A stretch of DNA of 64,000 nt, from contig WWBZ02000002.1 of assembly GCA_011503125.2 (NCBI GenBank), positions 1,364,001 to 1,428,000 of the forward strand, read 5' to 3'. Shown piece after piece: positions 44,745 through 55,285 of the stretch. This DNA is from Botryosphaeria dothidea. Its lineage: Eukaryota > Ascomycota > Dothideomycetes > Botryosphaeriales > Botryosphaeriaceae. The stretch's first letter is position 1, and each line of letters begins with the position of its first letter. The translations under genes were made by a program, and so were the position numbers. Below the pieces are notes generated by a model that was not told the DNA's origin, did no database searches, and worked only from the letters and a program-made list of their open reading frames with translations.

Positions 44745-45654
44745 CGCTTGACATTAATCGAATGGACTTTTCTGAACGAGTTTCCGTTGGGGTTTGGTGG
44801 TAGTTCTTTTGATGATATGTTCCATGAAGGAAGGTTTACGATGCGGGGTGATGAGGTAGTACATGTGGGTCTCCGCAATCCTGGCCCCCAAAACGCCACC
44901 AGTCCTGATTCTCCGCTGGTGAATTGTATACAAGACAACAGAAAGGAATCTAGCGCGTTGATAGCTTCCAACACGGACGGAAGACCAAAATCTCATCAAG
45001 TACAATCCGTGTTCTTCGCTCAGATGCTGTGCTGAGGAAGCTGATAAGCTACCATTAGCTGATCCGCCGAGAGCCTTCGGTCAAAGATTCAGAAAGGTTT
45101 CTTATCCATAATTGCATGCATCGTACATCGTATTGGTTTCCCTATCCCTCTGAGTCCGGTCCACTTTTGCACCCAGGACCACCACCGGGGGCTTTCGCAG
45201 CCTTGTCAGATGCGATGTTGCATCAGCTGAGCCACCATCACTGCGTCGCCTCAGCTTAGACACGAGGTCTATCAATTTGCAAACACACAATGGTAGGTCA
45301 GAAATAAGCCACCAGGTGCTAGCAAAGAAAGGTGGCTGTGCAGCAATCGTAAAGATTTTCATGCCCAGCATTCCATTCGATTGCTACTAGCTGGAAATAT
45401 CGAGCTGTGCCACATGCCAGCAGGCAATTCGAGAGGCGTTAGTGGATACTTAGTGCAGGGATCAGTATGTCGGGCTGCCAATTGCTACACAAAGACCTAC
45501 ACGGCTGCCTTGAGCTGAAAACAAGGCAAGGGCCTGATCTATTTTATCGGCAGCTTATATCTGTCCTGTCATCCAGCAACTTTTACGCGGCATAGATAAC
45601 TATTTAACTTTCCCATGACTTATCCGGCGACCACATCTCTTTATTCGATCAGCC
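44745..45654. other. Intergenic region between divergent HET genes
   Basis: 910 bases shared upstream by the HET gene and the HET pseudogene. No coding signal or repeat found. Confidence 0.5.
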
Positions 45655-47891
45655 ATGAATACTTACAGCTACGCCAAGATAACCCACAAGGAAGAATTCC
45701 GCCTCCTTACTGTCTTGCCCGGGATCGCACACATTCCAATACAATGTGAATTGACAATTCATCCAAACACCTGCGGAATCGACATGGCCTATGAAGCGCT
45801 TTCGTACAGCCGGGGGGATCAAACACCAGACACAACCATTCAAATCGACGGCAAAAGCTTTTTGGTCACACCAAACCTTCACGCAGCAATTGAGCGATTG
45901 CGCTCACCCCGCGAAAGACGAATTTTGTGGGTTGATGCAATTTGTGTGGATCAACATAGCGAAAACGAAAAAGACCTACAAGTTCCCCTGATGGCGGACA
46001 TATATGGAGGTGCGGAGACAGTATGTATCTGGCTTGGCCATGAAGAGAACGATAGTGGCAAGGCCTTGAACTTCATCAGGCGGGAGATCCTGAACCTGTC
46101 CAAGTTTGACCGCGTCGTAGAGCAGGACGCATATCATTGCGAGTGGGTTGCAATTGCCGCATTGATGAAACGCCCATGGTTCAGCCGTTGGTGGGTTGTG
46201 CAAGAAGTTGTTTTGGCAAAGAAGGCCGTACTGTACTGCGGTCAGGAAGAAATAGATTGGAAGGACTTTGCAGATGCGGTTTCCCTCTTCGTGGCCGTCG
46301 AATTTCAAAATAGCGATCTATCAAGAAAGATCAAGGCGAACCCTCAGTTCAACAATGTTCCGGACTTCTTCGGATCAGTGCAAGCTCTCGGTGCGTCGAT
46401 CCTCGTAGAGGCCACCAGCAATCTTGTCCGCCGCTCCAACGACGGGAAGACAGAGCCCATACTTCCTCTAGAAACGCTTGTTTCCACTTTGTCGATGTTC
46501 AGAACGACGAATCCGCGCGAAACAATCTATGCGCTCCTATCGCTCGCTCGCGACACTTCGCCAAAGACTGCTGCTTTCACCACTGTCTTAGATCGGATGG
46601 ATGATCTGCACGACGCTTGGGCACGCATCCCGAGCCCGAAATCCCACCTACAATCGATTCCGGAACAGCAGACTCCAAACCCAAGTGTTCTCAAGGCCTT
46701 GAGCATAATGGAGAGTAAGGTGCAAACGAGGACCTACCCAGTGCAGTATCAGGCGTCATGGCTTCAGGTCTGTAAAGACTTCATCGCACATACAATAAAG
46801 CAATCTGGGTCCCTAAACATACCTTGCCGCTCGTGGGCTCCTCACAAAGATCACCGGACCGGCAAAATTCTCGAAGCACCTACCTGGGTGAATAGCTTGA
46901 GGAATGCCGCGTATGGTGTGCAAAAGGATTAACAGATCGGATGCAAAACGACCCGCAAAAATGCAGATTGTTTAGTCGGGCCGCCTCAGAAGAGTGACTT
47001 CAACGCGGCTGGTGACACTAAAGTTCAATGTTGGTGTTTTGGAGATGGCATTAATGAAGATGAGCAAAGCTTGTTTGTAAAGGGCTTCGTGTTTGACAGT
47101 GTGAAAGAGCGAGGAGATGCATCACAGAGCGGCACTATACCGAGCTCATGGCTTGATCAAGGATGGCCCAACCGGGATGTGTTTCCGCCGGACTATTTCT
47201 GGAGACTTCTAGTAGCTGACCGAGGACCCTCAGGCGTCAACGCACCTGGGTTTTATCAACGCTTCCTCAAACACGCATCCGACCACACGGTGGAAGATGA
47301 TCACATTTTTACTCAATCAATGATTGACCATGGCAGAAATTCTTTCATGTGCGCCTTCCTCCGCAGAATACAGGCGGTCATCTGGGGCGACGGATGATTA
47401 TCAGTGGGCGTGGCTCTTACGGATTGGCAGTCACTTCCGTGAAAGAAAGAGACTTGATATTTATCCTTTTCAGCTGCAACTTTCTCGTCATTCTTCGGCC
47501 AATACTGAAGGATAAGAGAGAAAGGCTCAGTCGAGTCGCAGGCCCACGGATGCGCCACCAAAACAGTGCTTCTCTCGACAATATTGAACCTTCGAGGTCT
47601 AGAGCATTGAGTAACTCGAAACGACCACGATCAGACAGCCTGGCAGTTCCGGAGATGGGTTCAAAGCGTACACGTCTGGAAGTGCATGATACCTCTTCAG
47701 ATGGTGACGAGGAAACTAAGAAGCCATGGGGACAAGACTGGGGGCACTACTACTACTACGAGTTCATCGGCGAGTGTTATCTGTACGGAATGATGAACGG
47801 AGAAGCCATTGACTTCCGACGCGCGCAGCTTGAAAATCATATTGATCGAAAGCTCCATGATTGTGAAAATCAAGTTTTTGAACTTAGATAG
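45655..47891 (+). pseudogene. HET-domain gene with nonsense and frameshift lesions
   Basis: Encodes a HET protein of the HET-6/EALSY subclass: 'YEALSYSRGDQTP', 'ILWVDAICVDQ', ETVCIWLGHE and 'RPWFSRWWVVQEVVLAKKA'. The usual Trp of the LSYxWGD block is Arg here. The frame meets a TAA at 46930-46932, yet coding resemblance continues in the same frame (RKNADCLVGPPQKSDFNAAG, then 'FMCAFLRRIQAVIW'). At about 47385 one base appears missing, after which the next frame carries the family C-terminus (ERDLIFILFSCNFLVILRP and YYEFIGECYLYGMMNGEAIDF) to a stop at 47891. No intron explains either break. The lesions are few, so loss is recent, or one allele of a polymorphic gene. Confidence 0.8.
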
Positions 47892-47995
47892 GGCCAAGTC
47901 ACAGATCTGGATGCTTATTCAATGTTTCTGGTTTCCATATCCCTTTCAAAACAGATGCTGTTGGCATTCAATATTTGTTCTTGGGTAAAGCCATC

Positions 47996-49570
47996 TCAAT
48001 CAATGCTCCGAATGTTCAGCCCGGCGGCAAGTTGCTGGTCGCGAATCCCGTTGAGAAGTATATCTACATCTTTCTCCTGTTTCTCCCACGCCTCCAAAAC
48101 CACCTCCTTGTGTTTCTGTGTTCTAGATTCAAACACAGCGGAGAAATGATGGGGCTTTGAGATGACCGCATTTCCGAAAGCCATGTCATCAACCTCACTT
48201 CTCTTGCCCGTTTTCTTGTCCACGGCATGGTTGATATCGAATGCCCAGAGTAAGCGCGCAATCAGGATGAACAGGGAGTTTCGAGCAACAAATCGTCCCG
48301 CGCATATGCGTCTCCCAAATCCAAAGCTCTTTCCTTCGGGCTTCCCCAGCCATCGCTCTGGCTGGAAAGACCACGGAGAAGCATACACATCTTCCTCCAG
48401 ATGCATGCTATAGTAGATTGGCAGAACAACTGCACCCTTCGGGATTCGATAGCCCATGTAATGGTCCTCCTCAAGCGTAGCATGCGGAATGCCGCCCGGT
48501 GCAATATGTCTCCATCGCAGCGTCTCCTCAACACAAGCGCGCACATACGGCAAGCTGTCCTTATCCGCAAAACTCGGCAGTCGGTCCTTCCCAACGACCT
48601 CGTCCAACTCGCGCTGCGCCTCCCGTATGAACGCTGGTTGCGCTAGACAAGCCAGCACAAACACCTCCAGCACCGCGCTCGTCGTCTCCAGTCCCGCGTC
48701 CACCAGGATGCCCACATTATACGCAAACTCCAAGTCAGACATCTCGGCTGCCTCTTTGCTGCACTTCAGCTCCTTTGCCCAGTTCCAGCTCTTGCTTTCC
48801 AAGCCCGCGGCCACGTTGCGCGTGTGCGACTCACTCTCAACGCGGAACAGCTCTTCAGCCGTCCTCTTCCACGGCGCCAACGGTCGCGGGAGCCTGTTCA
48901 AAAAGGGCAGCGCGTCTACGATCCACGTCCCCGGCTGGCACGCGTACGCCATATTCTCAATCACGCGCTTAGCGTCGGCGATATGGTGCGGGTCCTCGCG
49001 CGTGATGCGGATGCCAAAGCCGGCCATGTAGCTCACACTGTAGCTGTACAGCTCGAACGCGTACCCGAAATCCGCCGGCTGCCCCGGCGCCCTCTCCGCG
49101 TGCCGCACGAAGTTGAAGAGGAGCTGCGCGGACTCCAGCTCCTGGAGCGGCGTGTAGGTCGCCGCGGCGCGCGGGCTGACGACGGGCGCGTCCATGCGCT
49201 GGTGCAGGAGGTAGCGGTCGTCGTAGGGCCGCATGAGGATGTGCATGCCCTTTGTCATGCACTCGCCGGCCATGACCAGGCGCGGGCGGTCCGAGTAGAC
49301 GCCGCTGCGCTTGTTGAGCAGGTCGTGGGCGGCGGTGGCGGAGCCGAGGATGATGACGGTCGAGCCGCCCAGCTGGAGGCTGATGATCGGGCCCCATTGC
49401 TGGAACCACGTGTGGTAGGTGCGCCAGGGGAGGAGTGTTGGTGCTTGGTGGAGGTTGCCGATGAGGGGGAGCCGTCTGGGGCCTGGCGGGAGCTTGTGGT
49501 CCCGCCGTGCTTCGTAGAAGATGCGGAGCACCAGCAGGGCGACGACAGTGTACAGTAGAGCTGCCAGCAT
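47996..49570 (-). CDS. Cytochrome P450 monooxygenase, intronless
   Basis: ER-bound heme-thiolate monooxygenase of 524 residues with no intron, unlike the four-exon P450 at 31054. N-terminal anchor LLYTVVALLVLRIF, hinge HKLPPGPRRLPLIGNLHQ. I-helix DAGLETTSAV (Glu-Thr in place of Asp-Thr), ExxR as EETLRW, PERF-type motif FQPERWLG, heme loop FGFGRRICAGR with Cys423. The start is the ATG at 49570. It resembles CYP families of the O-methylsterigmatocystin oxidoreductase/CYP2-like fungal group. It lies between the HET pseudogene (104 bases away, convergent) and the receiver-domain gene. Substrate unknown. Confidence 0.92.
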   Translation of the reverse strand: MLAALLYTVVALLVLRIFYEARRDHKLPPGPRRLPLIGNLHQAPTLLPWRTYHTWFQQWGPIISLQLGGSTVIILGSATAAHDLLNKRSGVYSDRPRLVMAGECMTKGMHILMRPYDDRYLLHQRMDAPVVSPRAAATYTPLQELESAQLLFNFVRHAERAPGQPADFGYAFELYSYSVSYMAGFGIRITREDPHHIADAKRVIENMAYACQPGTWIVDALPFLNRLPRPLAPWKRTAEELFRVESESHTRNVAAGLESKSWNWAKELKCSKEAAEMSDLEFAYNVGILVDAGLETTSAVLEVFVLACLAQPAFIREAQRELDEVVGKDRLPSFADKDSLPYVRACVEETLRWRHIAPGGIPHATLEEDHYMGYRIPKGAVVLPIYYSMHLEEDVYASPWSFQPERWLGKPEGKSFGFGRRICAGRFVARNSLFILIARLLWAFDINHAVDKKTGKRSEVDDMAFGNAVISKPHHFSAVFESRTQKHKEVVLEAWEKQEKDVDILLNGIRDQQLAAGLNIRSID

Positions 49571-50494
49571 TGTTGCGGAATACGGGATTGGCAAAGGAAT
49601 GGACAGAGGAGGAAACTCATGTACGGAGCGGGGATGGAAATCTCTCAGATGCGGGGGCTGTCTCGAGACCCAAGGAAATGAATTCTTTACGGAATAAGGG
49701 CAGCCAAACTACTTACACGGTAGCTAGGTCTCTTTTGGTGAAATTCCTATCTTGCAGTGTGGATCCATGCAGCAGTAGATACCAGGATATTCAGATGGCC
49801 CCCAAACAGCCGGTCCTTTGCCCTTTACAGGAAAAGTGAACATCCATGAGTGAAAGCTAAAGGATTTACGCATCAATCGTGCCACCTTTCCCGCAAAGCT
49901 TAACTGAACTTGGCTGAAGGGTGTAATGCATAGTTTGTGGCAAGAACGGCTTCTACTCCAGTGTATTCTCACAACGACGATGATCTTTCGCTGGCAGCGG
50001 GCAACACCCATCTGAGTAACCTCCGCCGGTGCGTTCACATCCTAGCAAGCTCTGAGGCATTTACAGGTGTCGGCCGACATGGGTTTTACCTCGGCAAATT
50101 AGCGATGCCATCGGTTGGAAGATGGTGCTGTGGATGTGGCGAGGCCTGGAGTGGGTCGGCTGTGGGATTAAGTGGGGAATATGCATCGCCGGGTGGCTTT
50201 TAGGTGCTATGCAGAGGCCGAAGACAATGTTTCCATGGTCAGAGGCTAAATCAAGACTGCATGCGAAGCAGATAAACTTGTTATTAGAAATAAATAAAAT
50301 GCATTTGATTCCCGATGAACGCGTCGATTCCCTACAGAATTTTCTCTTTTTGGAAACCCACTGCCCCGAAATATCGGCCGCAGCACCGAGTTTTAGGTTA
50401 ATATTCATTATCACACTTCATGCCCCCGTGACCTTTCAAACGCATGAGCCACAACTGTAAACAGTCATCGTTTGAGTGGAGACTATTTTCTCGA
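49571..50494. other. Intergenic region
   Basis: P450 promoter and 3' flank of the receiver-domain gene. A 112-codon plus-strand frame at 50122 shows no family resemblance and is not called. Confidence 0.5.
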
Positions 50495-53400
50495 TCATCG
50501 CATTTCTGGCCAGAGGACTCCAAAGCCAGGGTTCGAATCACCTGGTCCCTGTGATCCCTGCTTTCCCGCTGGTCGTGGATGAGAATGGATGTCGAACATG
50601 TCCTCACCCTCAAAAGGGTCAGGGGGTGGAGTACAAGCAGCACCATGTGCCGGTCGATAAGAAAGCACCGAATAAGGTTCGGCGAACATACCGCTCTGAG
50701 ATGCAATCATCTGGATAGGGTTCCTTTCCACTCCATTATTCAGGCCTTGCAGGCTTGGCACAGGGGTATCCGGTAGACGATGTCTGGAAGTCATCATCGG
50801 TAGCTCCTTGTTTCTTTCTGGACTCGGCCTCACAGTGTGTTGTGTAGCTTTACCCTTCCCCTCAATCTCATTCTCGCGGTGCAAATGGGCCTCCTGGACG
50901 GTAGATACTGTCTTGTGCTTTTCATTCTTCCACTCAGAATGAAGCTTTCCGATAATAACTGCTCCGCGCTCAGGGTATAAAGGCGCTTCTTTTGGTATAT
51001 GGTTTGAGACCTCGAACAGAAAATGGTAACATGGCGAATGGTTCATCCTGCAAAAGCTTCGGCCATCCTTTTTCTTTGCTTCAGAGGGGACACAGTACAG
51101 ATTTTTGTACAGTTTCAGTATGCCAGTGCCCCCACACTGTTCCGAGAGGTACTTTATACACTGAATCGACGCTGCGAGGAAGTACTGGTCCCGCGGCATT
51201 TCCCTCCAGGCCAAGCAGTTCTCAGTGTCATGCCCCGGTGCAGGTTTGATTGGGTCAGCAAGATTGCTGCAGAAAAGAACTGGTATGTCTGGCCTCGAAG
51301 CGATCAGTTTCAACCAGCCAGCGCTTCGCGCACCATCGATGGAAGCCCTCTTAGAGAAGATATGCTCTCTCTCCTCTGCTATCTTCTTGAACTCATAACC
51401 AACAAGGCCTTTTTTCTCTTTAACACCTGATCCCATCTGCTGGTCCGTGATGTTGGTAATGTAGGCGAAGAATTCCGACAGGAGCTGGGAGAAAGTCTTC
51501 ATCTCGGGCGTTTGAGCACTTTCCGGAAGCTCCATATCCATCGCCGGCTTGATAGCACGATGTGCCGCCGCGCCGCCATCGTAGTGAGCTTCCGCGTATG
51601 GGAACATATCCAAAAGCTCTTCCGCATCATCCTGAAAAGATGCCCAAGCTAAAACAAGGTGAAGAACTACACTTAGTTGCGGAACAAGCCAGGCTCGTCC
51701 TGATCCCACATCGTACAGGAGGGCCGGCTCATGCTTGGAATTGCTGACCCTTTGTAAAATGCGTTTCTGGGCCAACCGGATCCGTTGGTTTGCTGTGTGG
51801 TGTACCACCATCTTCGCAGAAAGACCAGCACCAAAAATTCCCATACCGGAGGTTCCAATATTACCGCTATATTCATGTCCCCATTTGAGCTTTCGTTTGT
51901 CGTTGAATCCAGCGCCAGAAAATTGGATACGCCCAAAGCCTGAACCCCGAGTGCCCAGGTGGATATTCGCATCGGGGAAATAGCCAACGAATGCCCACTT
52001 CTTGGCCAGTTCCTTAACGTCGGGCACGTCTACCATCGATACAGCGTGCTTCCGGATGACTTCCCAGGGTATTTGAGATTCTTTATCTTCGCTCTGAAAA
52101 AAATGCCATTGGATGGAATCTCCACGTGCTGTTGATGTTGGAATGAGAGCTGTCGTATCCCCTTTGAGGAACAGTTTGTCGTCGCAATTACAGGGATACC
52201 AGATCAAACCCAGAAGAGTCATTTCTTCGAATGGCATCTCAACACCCAGCTCTTCTCCTCTCTCCGGGATTGGAAAGTCTTCGGCTAATACGAAACCTTC
52301 AAACATCTCAGACCAACAGTTTCCTGAGCTTCCGATCACCGGCGAAATAGGGCCCGAAGCAATTTCGAAGTGAACTCCCGTCGGGAGTGGCTCGATTCCC
52401 GCTTTCGAAGAGAGAAGTTGACCTTCCTCTGGAATTCTGAAGACGGCACTGAGCCAGAGAAGCTGAGAAGCTACTTGCATGAGCTCTTCTCTCGGGCCTG
52501 TCACGGTGCAACCGGTATAACCGTCGTTCAAGCTGAAACAGACAGAGAGATCCCTCTCGGTGTCATGAATACGAGAATAGTACAGCTGTTCGTCTTCCGA
52601 TGAGCCTTCAAGAGCAGCTGTTAGTGTTTTGATGACTTTATTTCCGTCTCTTGGCCAGAATTGTTTGACATAGTCACTGCATGTAGCTGCGAATGCTCTC
52701 TCTGGCGTTCTGCTCACTGTGAGAACCGACTCCAAAGCTTGAGGAGATGGCAGTTCTGTCTTGACAAACTCCACAAGGTCCCACTTAAGTTTGAAGTGCG
52801 CATATCCGGCGGAGAACCACGAGTGGACTTCCCACTTTGGAGCTTTGTCTGCAGATACTCCTAAGCCTTCCTTCGCTATTATTTCGGGAGATCCCCGCGC
52901 TTCTTTTGTAAGGCGTCTTCTGGCACTAGATGGCCGCAGTTGACCAGTCAAAGAGGCGCTGGCCGTGGCTCGGACTTGATCCGCTTCGGAAGGTGACTTG
53001 GCAGTTGTTCCAGTCCTTGAGGATACAAGGTTTATTCCCTCAAGGATGTTGAACTCAGAATTCAGGAGAGGAAACGGGTACTCGGTATGTCCACTAAGAG
53101 GTGTTTCTATTGAGGTTTCGTTGGAAAGAGGATTGTTTGTCAACTGGAACGGTGGAATATAAGGTGGAGTTGGAGGAATCAGGCTCGATTGCGGAGGCAG
53201 ACCATGATCTGGGAAACGGCTCTGTCCGACGGAGGAGTCCTTGACGTGCTGATAGCGCGTTGGTGTCTCCAAATTCTGCTTGCCGGCAAGGATCCATTTG
53301 GTCAAAGTCTTCTCCAATAGTTCTCTGTCCACAGGCTTCGGCATGAATTCGTCCATCCCCGCTTCATGGCACTTATCTTGATCTCCCCGGGTCTCAAATT

Positions 53401-53821
53401 CCGACATACCAATAATGGGAACGTTGCGGACTTCAGGAAAGTCCTCGAACGATATTTGGGTTCGTATCGTCCTGGCAGCCTGGTATCCATCCATCACTGG
53501 CATCTGAACATCCATGAGAATGATGCCCGGCCGAGCACGTCGACCATCCATAGCCTCCATCAGGTATTCCAGAGCCTGCTTTCCATTGTCCACTACGCTC
53601 GCCGAGAACCCTAGCTTCTTAATCGTCCTCAGGATTATGTTCTGATTGATTGTGCTGTATATCTCGTTAGCTTATTCAATAGCATAGCAAAGCAAGACTG
53701 CCTACTTGCCGTCTGCAACCAAGACGTTGACGTTCTTCCTCTCCCCTTCGCAAAAGAGCACGCTAGGCTCAATACCGGAGGTTGAAGCGCCAGCCTTCGG
53801 GGCTGCTTCGTTCTCGGCCAT
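50495..53821 (-). CDS. Response-regulator receiver domain fused to a large uncharacterised fungal domain
   Basis: 1091 residues, two exons on the minus strand (53706-53821 and 50495-53654). Residues about 30-165 form a CheY-like receiver domain: Asp37 in NVNVLVADGN, phosphoacceptor Asp87 in IILMDVQMPVMDGYQAAR, Ser123 in 'PIIGMSEF', Lys145 in MPKPV. The N-terminal intron lies inside 'VADGN'. A Pro/Ser-rich linker runs to about 310. The rest has no domain I can name, but resembles a recurrent fungal hypothetical-protein segment with 'GNIGTSGMGIFGAGLSAKM' (about residue 640) and 'LLYDVGSGRAWLVPQLSVVL' (about 690). There is no histidine kinase, ATPase, HTH or Ssk1/Skn7/Rim15-type output. It may receive phosphate from a hybrid-kinase/Hpt relay, or use the domain as a non-phosphorylated switch. 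The gene reads through without lesions. Confidence 0.85.
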
Positions 53822-53999
53822 GTCGTGTGGTAGATTTGTCGTATTTTCTTTCGGATATGGAGTTACTGTGACTGAAATCCCGTGGTCTTATTGCCGTGTT
53901 GTCAGTGACCGCTCGTCAAAGCAATGATCTTGGGAGCAGGCTGCCTCTTTCTACTCTGTGGAGCGGGGTAACTCAGCTTTTCTCTGCGGCTTAGCCTTG

Positions 54000-54713
54000 T
54001 CAATTCCTCTCAACCTCGCCAGAGGTAATGATTGTGACACTCACATCAGCCACCATCGCCTTCGCGACGGTGCTCCGGTTGGTCGACGCGAACGGGACGT
54101 CGCCGTCGTCCCAGACGCTGGCGTTCCTCTCCTTGAGGTTGATGCCGACGAAGCCGGTCTCGAGGCACATGTCGAAGAAGGCGCCGACGATAAGCGACGT
54201 CCACGACATCTTGTCCTCCGTCCGGCGCAGACGCTCGATCGCCTGGCGCGCGGGCTCGAGGATGGGCGCGGCGGCGCAGACGGCGGCGGACGAGCTGTCC
54301 GAGCCGTACTGCGCCGGGAAGAAGCGCTTGATGCCCGCGGCCGCGGCGGCGTCGATGATGACGTGCTCCTGCGCCAGGCCTTCCATGCTGATGAGCGAGA
54401 TGACGACGTCTTGGCCGGTGAAGGCGGAGCGGAGAGACTCTGGGGTGTAGTCGGTTTTGATCACATTGACGCCATCGCTGTGGAGGAAGATGAGCATGTG
54501 CTATGTAGAGAGTCGAGATGGACTTACGGAAAGACGGCCTTGCTCTCCTTTCGGCTAAGGACGGTGACGTTGAAAGGGGAGGCGAGGAATTCTTTCAAAA
54601 CGAAAGAGCCCAGGCCACCGCTTGCCTGCAAGTACTCAGCACAACTGCCATCATTGCAAGAAAGCAGGATCACTTACGCCTACAAGGGCAACGTTCTTCA
54701 CCGGGGAGGCCAT
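54000..54713 (-). pseudogene. NmrA-like NAD(P)-binding protein gene, 3' truncated
   Basis: Three exons on the minus strand (54678-54713, 54528-54625, 54000-54477) give 203 residues, against about 300 for NmrA/isoflavone-reductase-like proteins. The Rossmann loop is VALVGASGGLGSFVL; then VNVIKTDYTPESLRSAFTG, 'AGIKRFFPAQYGSD' and 'GAFFDMCLETGFVGIN' follow the family order. After MVAD the sequence is a perfect GTGAGT donor, but no acceptor or further exon exists before the next gene's start codon at 53821, and the frame stops 15 codons later. The substrate-binding C-terminal third is therefore missing. Possibly expressed, but unlikely to be a normal reductase. Confidence 0.7.
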
Positions 54714-55204
54714 GGTCGATTTTCTAGTTCGTTAATGGAATTGGAACGAAGCAAGTGTTGAATGCTGTGCTTTGCTGGTGATGATTGAGGAAGTGGTCGT
54801 CTCGAGATACATCACCGACCTTTTTATACATATTTTATGTTACTATCATGTTTATCGTCCTTCGAATGTCGAGCGCATAGGATGCAAGTTGTGTATTGTT
54901 GCTTACGAGGCGACCGGTCGGCACGGATGCGGCGTACTCCCGATACGCCAACGCCGAGACGGATAGAGTACGTGCATTATTCACCACTTAGCGAATTACA
55001 AATGCTTCGGCACTGAATCATGCCAAGAACCAAGCGTAATTCTTTTCAGCCACGGGAAACCAGTGGAGAGTCGTGCCGTAGGACCTTAATTCCACAGTCG
55101 CAGCCGAGACCTTCGTCGGGCAGGTATCGCGCGCAACTCTGCCGGAATTCAGACGGAGCCGGGCGAAGTGTCAATGTTACAAATTACAAAGCCTAATAGT
55201 ATTA
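54714..55204. other. Intergenic region between NmrA-like gene and transposon
   Basis: Promoter of the NmrA-like gene and the left flank of the transposon, with TA at 55203-55204 as left target duplication. Confidence 0.5.
54819..54828 (-). promoter_or_regulatory. TATA box of the NmrA-like gene
   Basis: TATAAAAAGG on the minus strand, about 108 bases upstream of the ATG at 54713. Confidence 0.45.
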
Positions 55205-55275
55205 ACGTGTTTCACCAGTGAGCTGCGCACCCCAGTGAGCTGCGCACCCCACAAACCTAAGACGCGTCTTCGCAC
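55205..55275 (+). repeat. Left terminal inverted repeat with two 17-bp direct repeats
   Basis: Starts ACGTGTTTCACC, then AGTGAGCTGCGCACCCC twice in tandem (55217-55233 and 55234-55250), and ends with GACGCGTCTTCGCAC. Confidence 0.93.
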
Positions 55276-55285
55276 GAAAACAAAC

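Noticed and set aside
50520..50560. tRNA-like GGTTCGAATC loop
   Set aside because: No matching acceptor, D or anticodon stems around it; it is inside the coding end of the receiver-domain gene.
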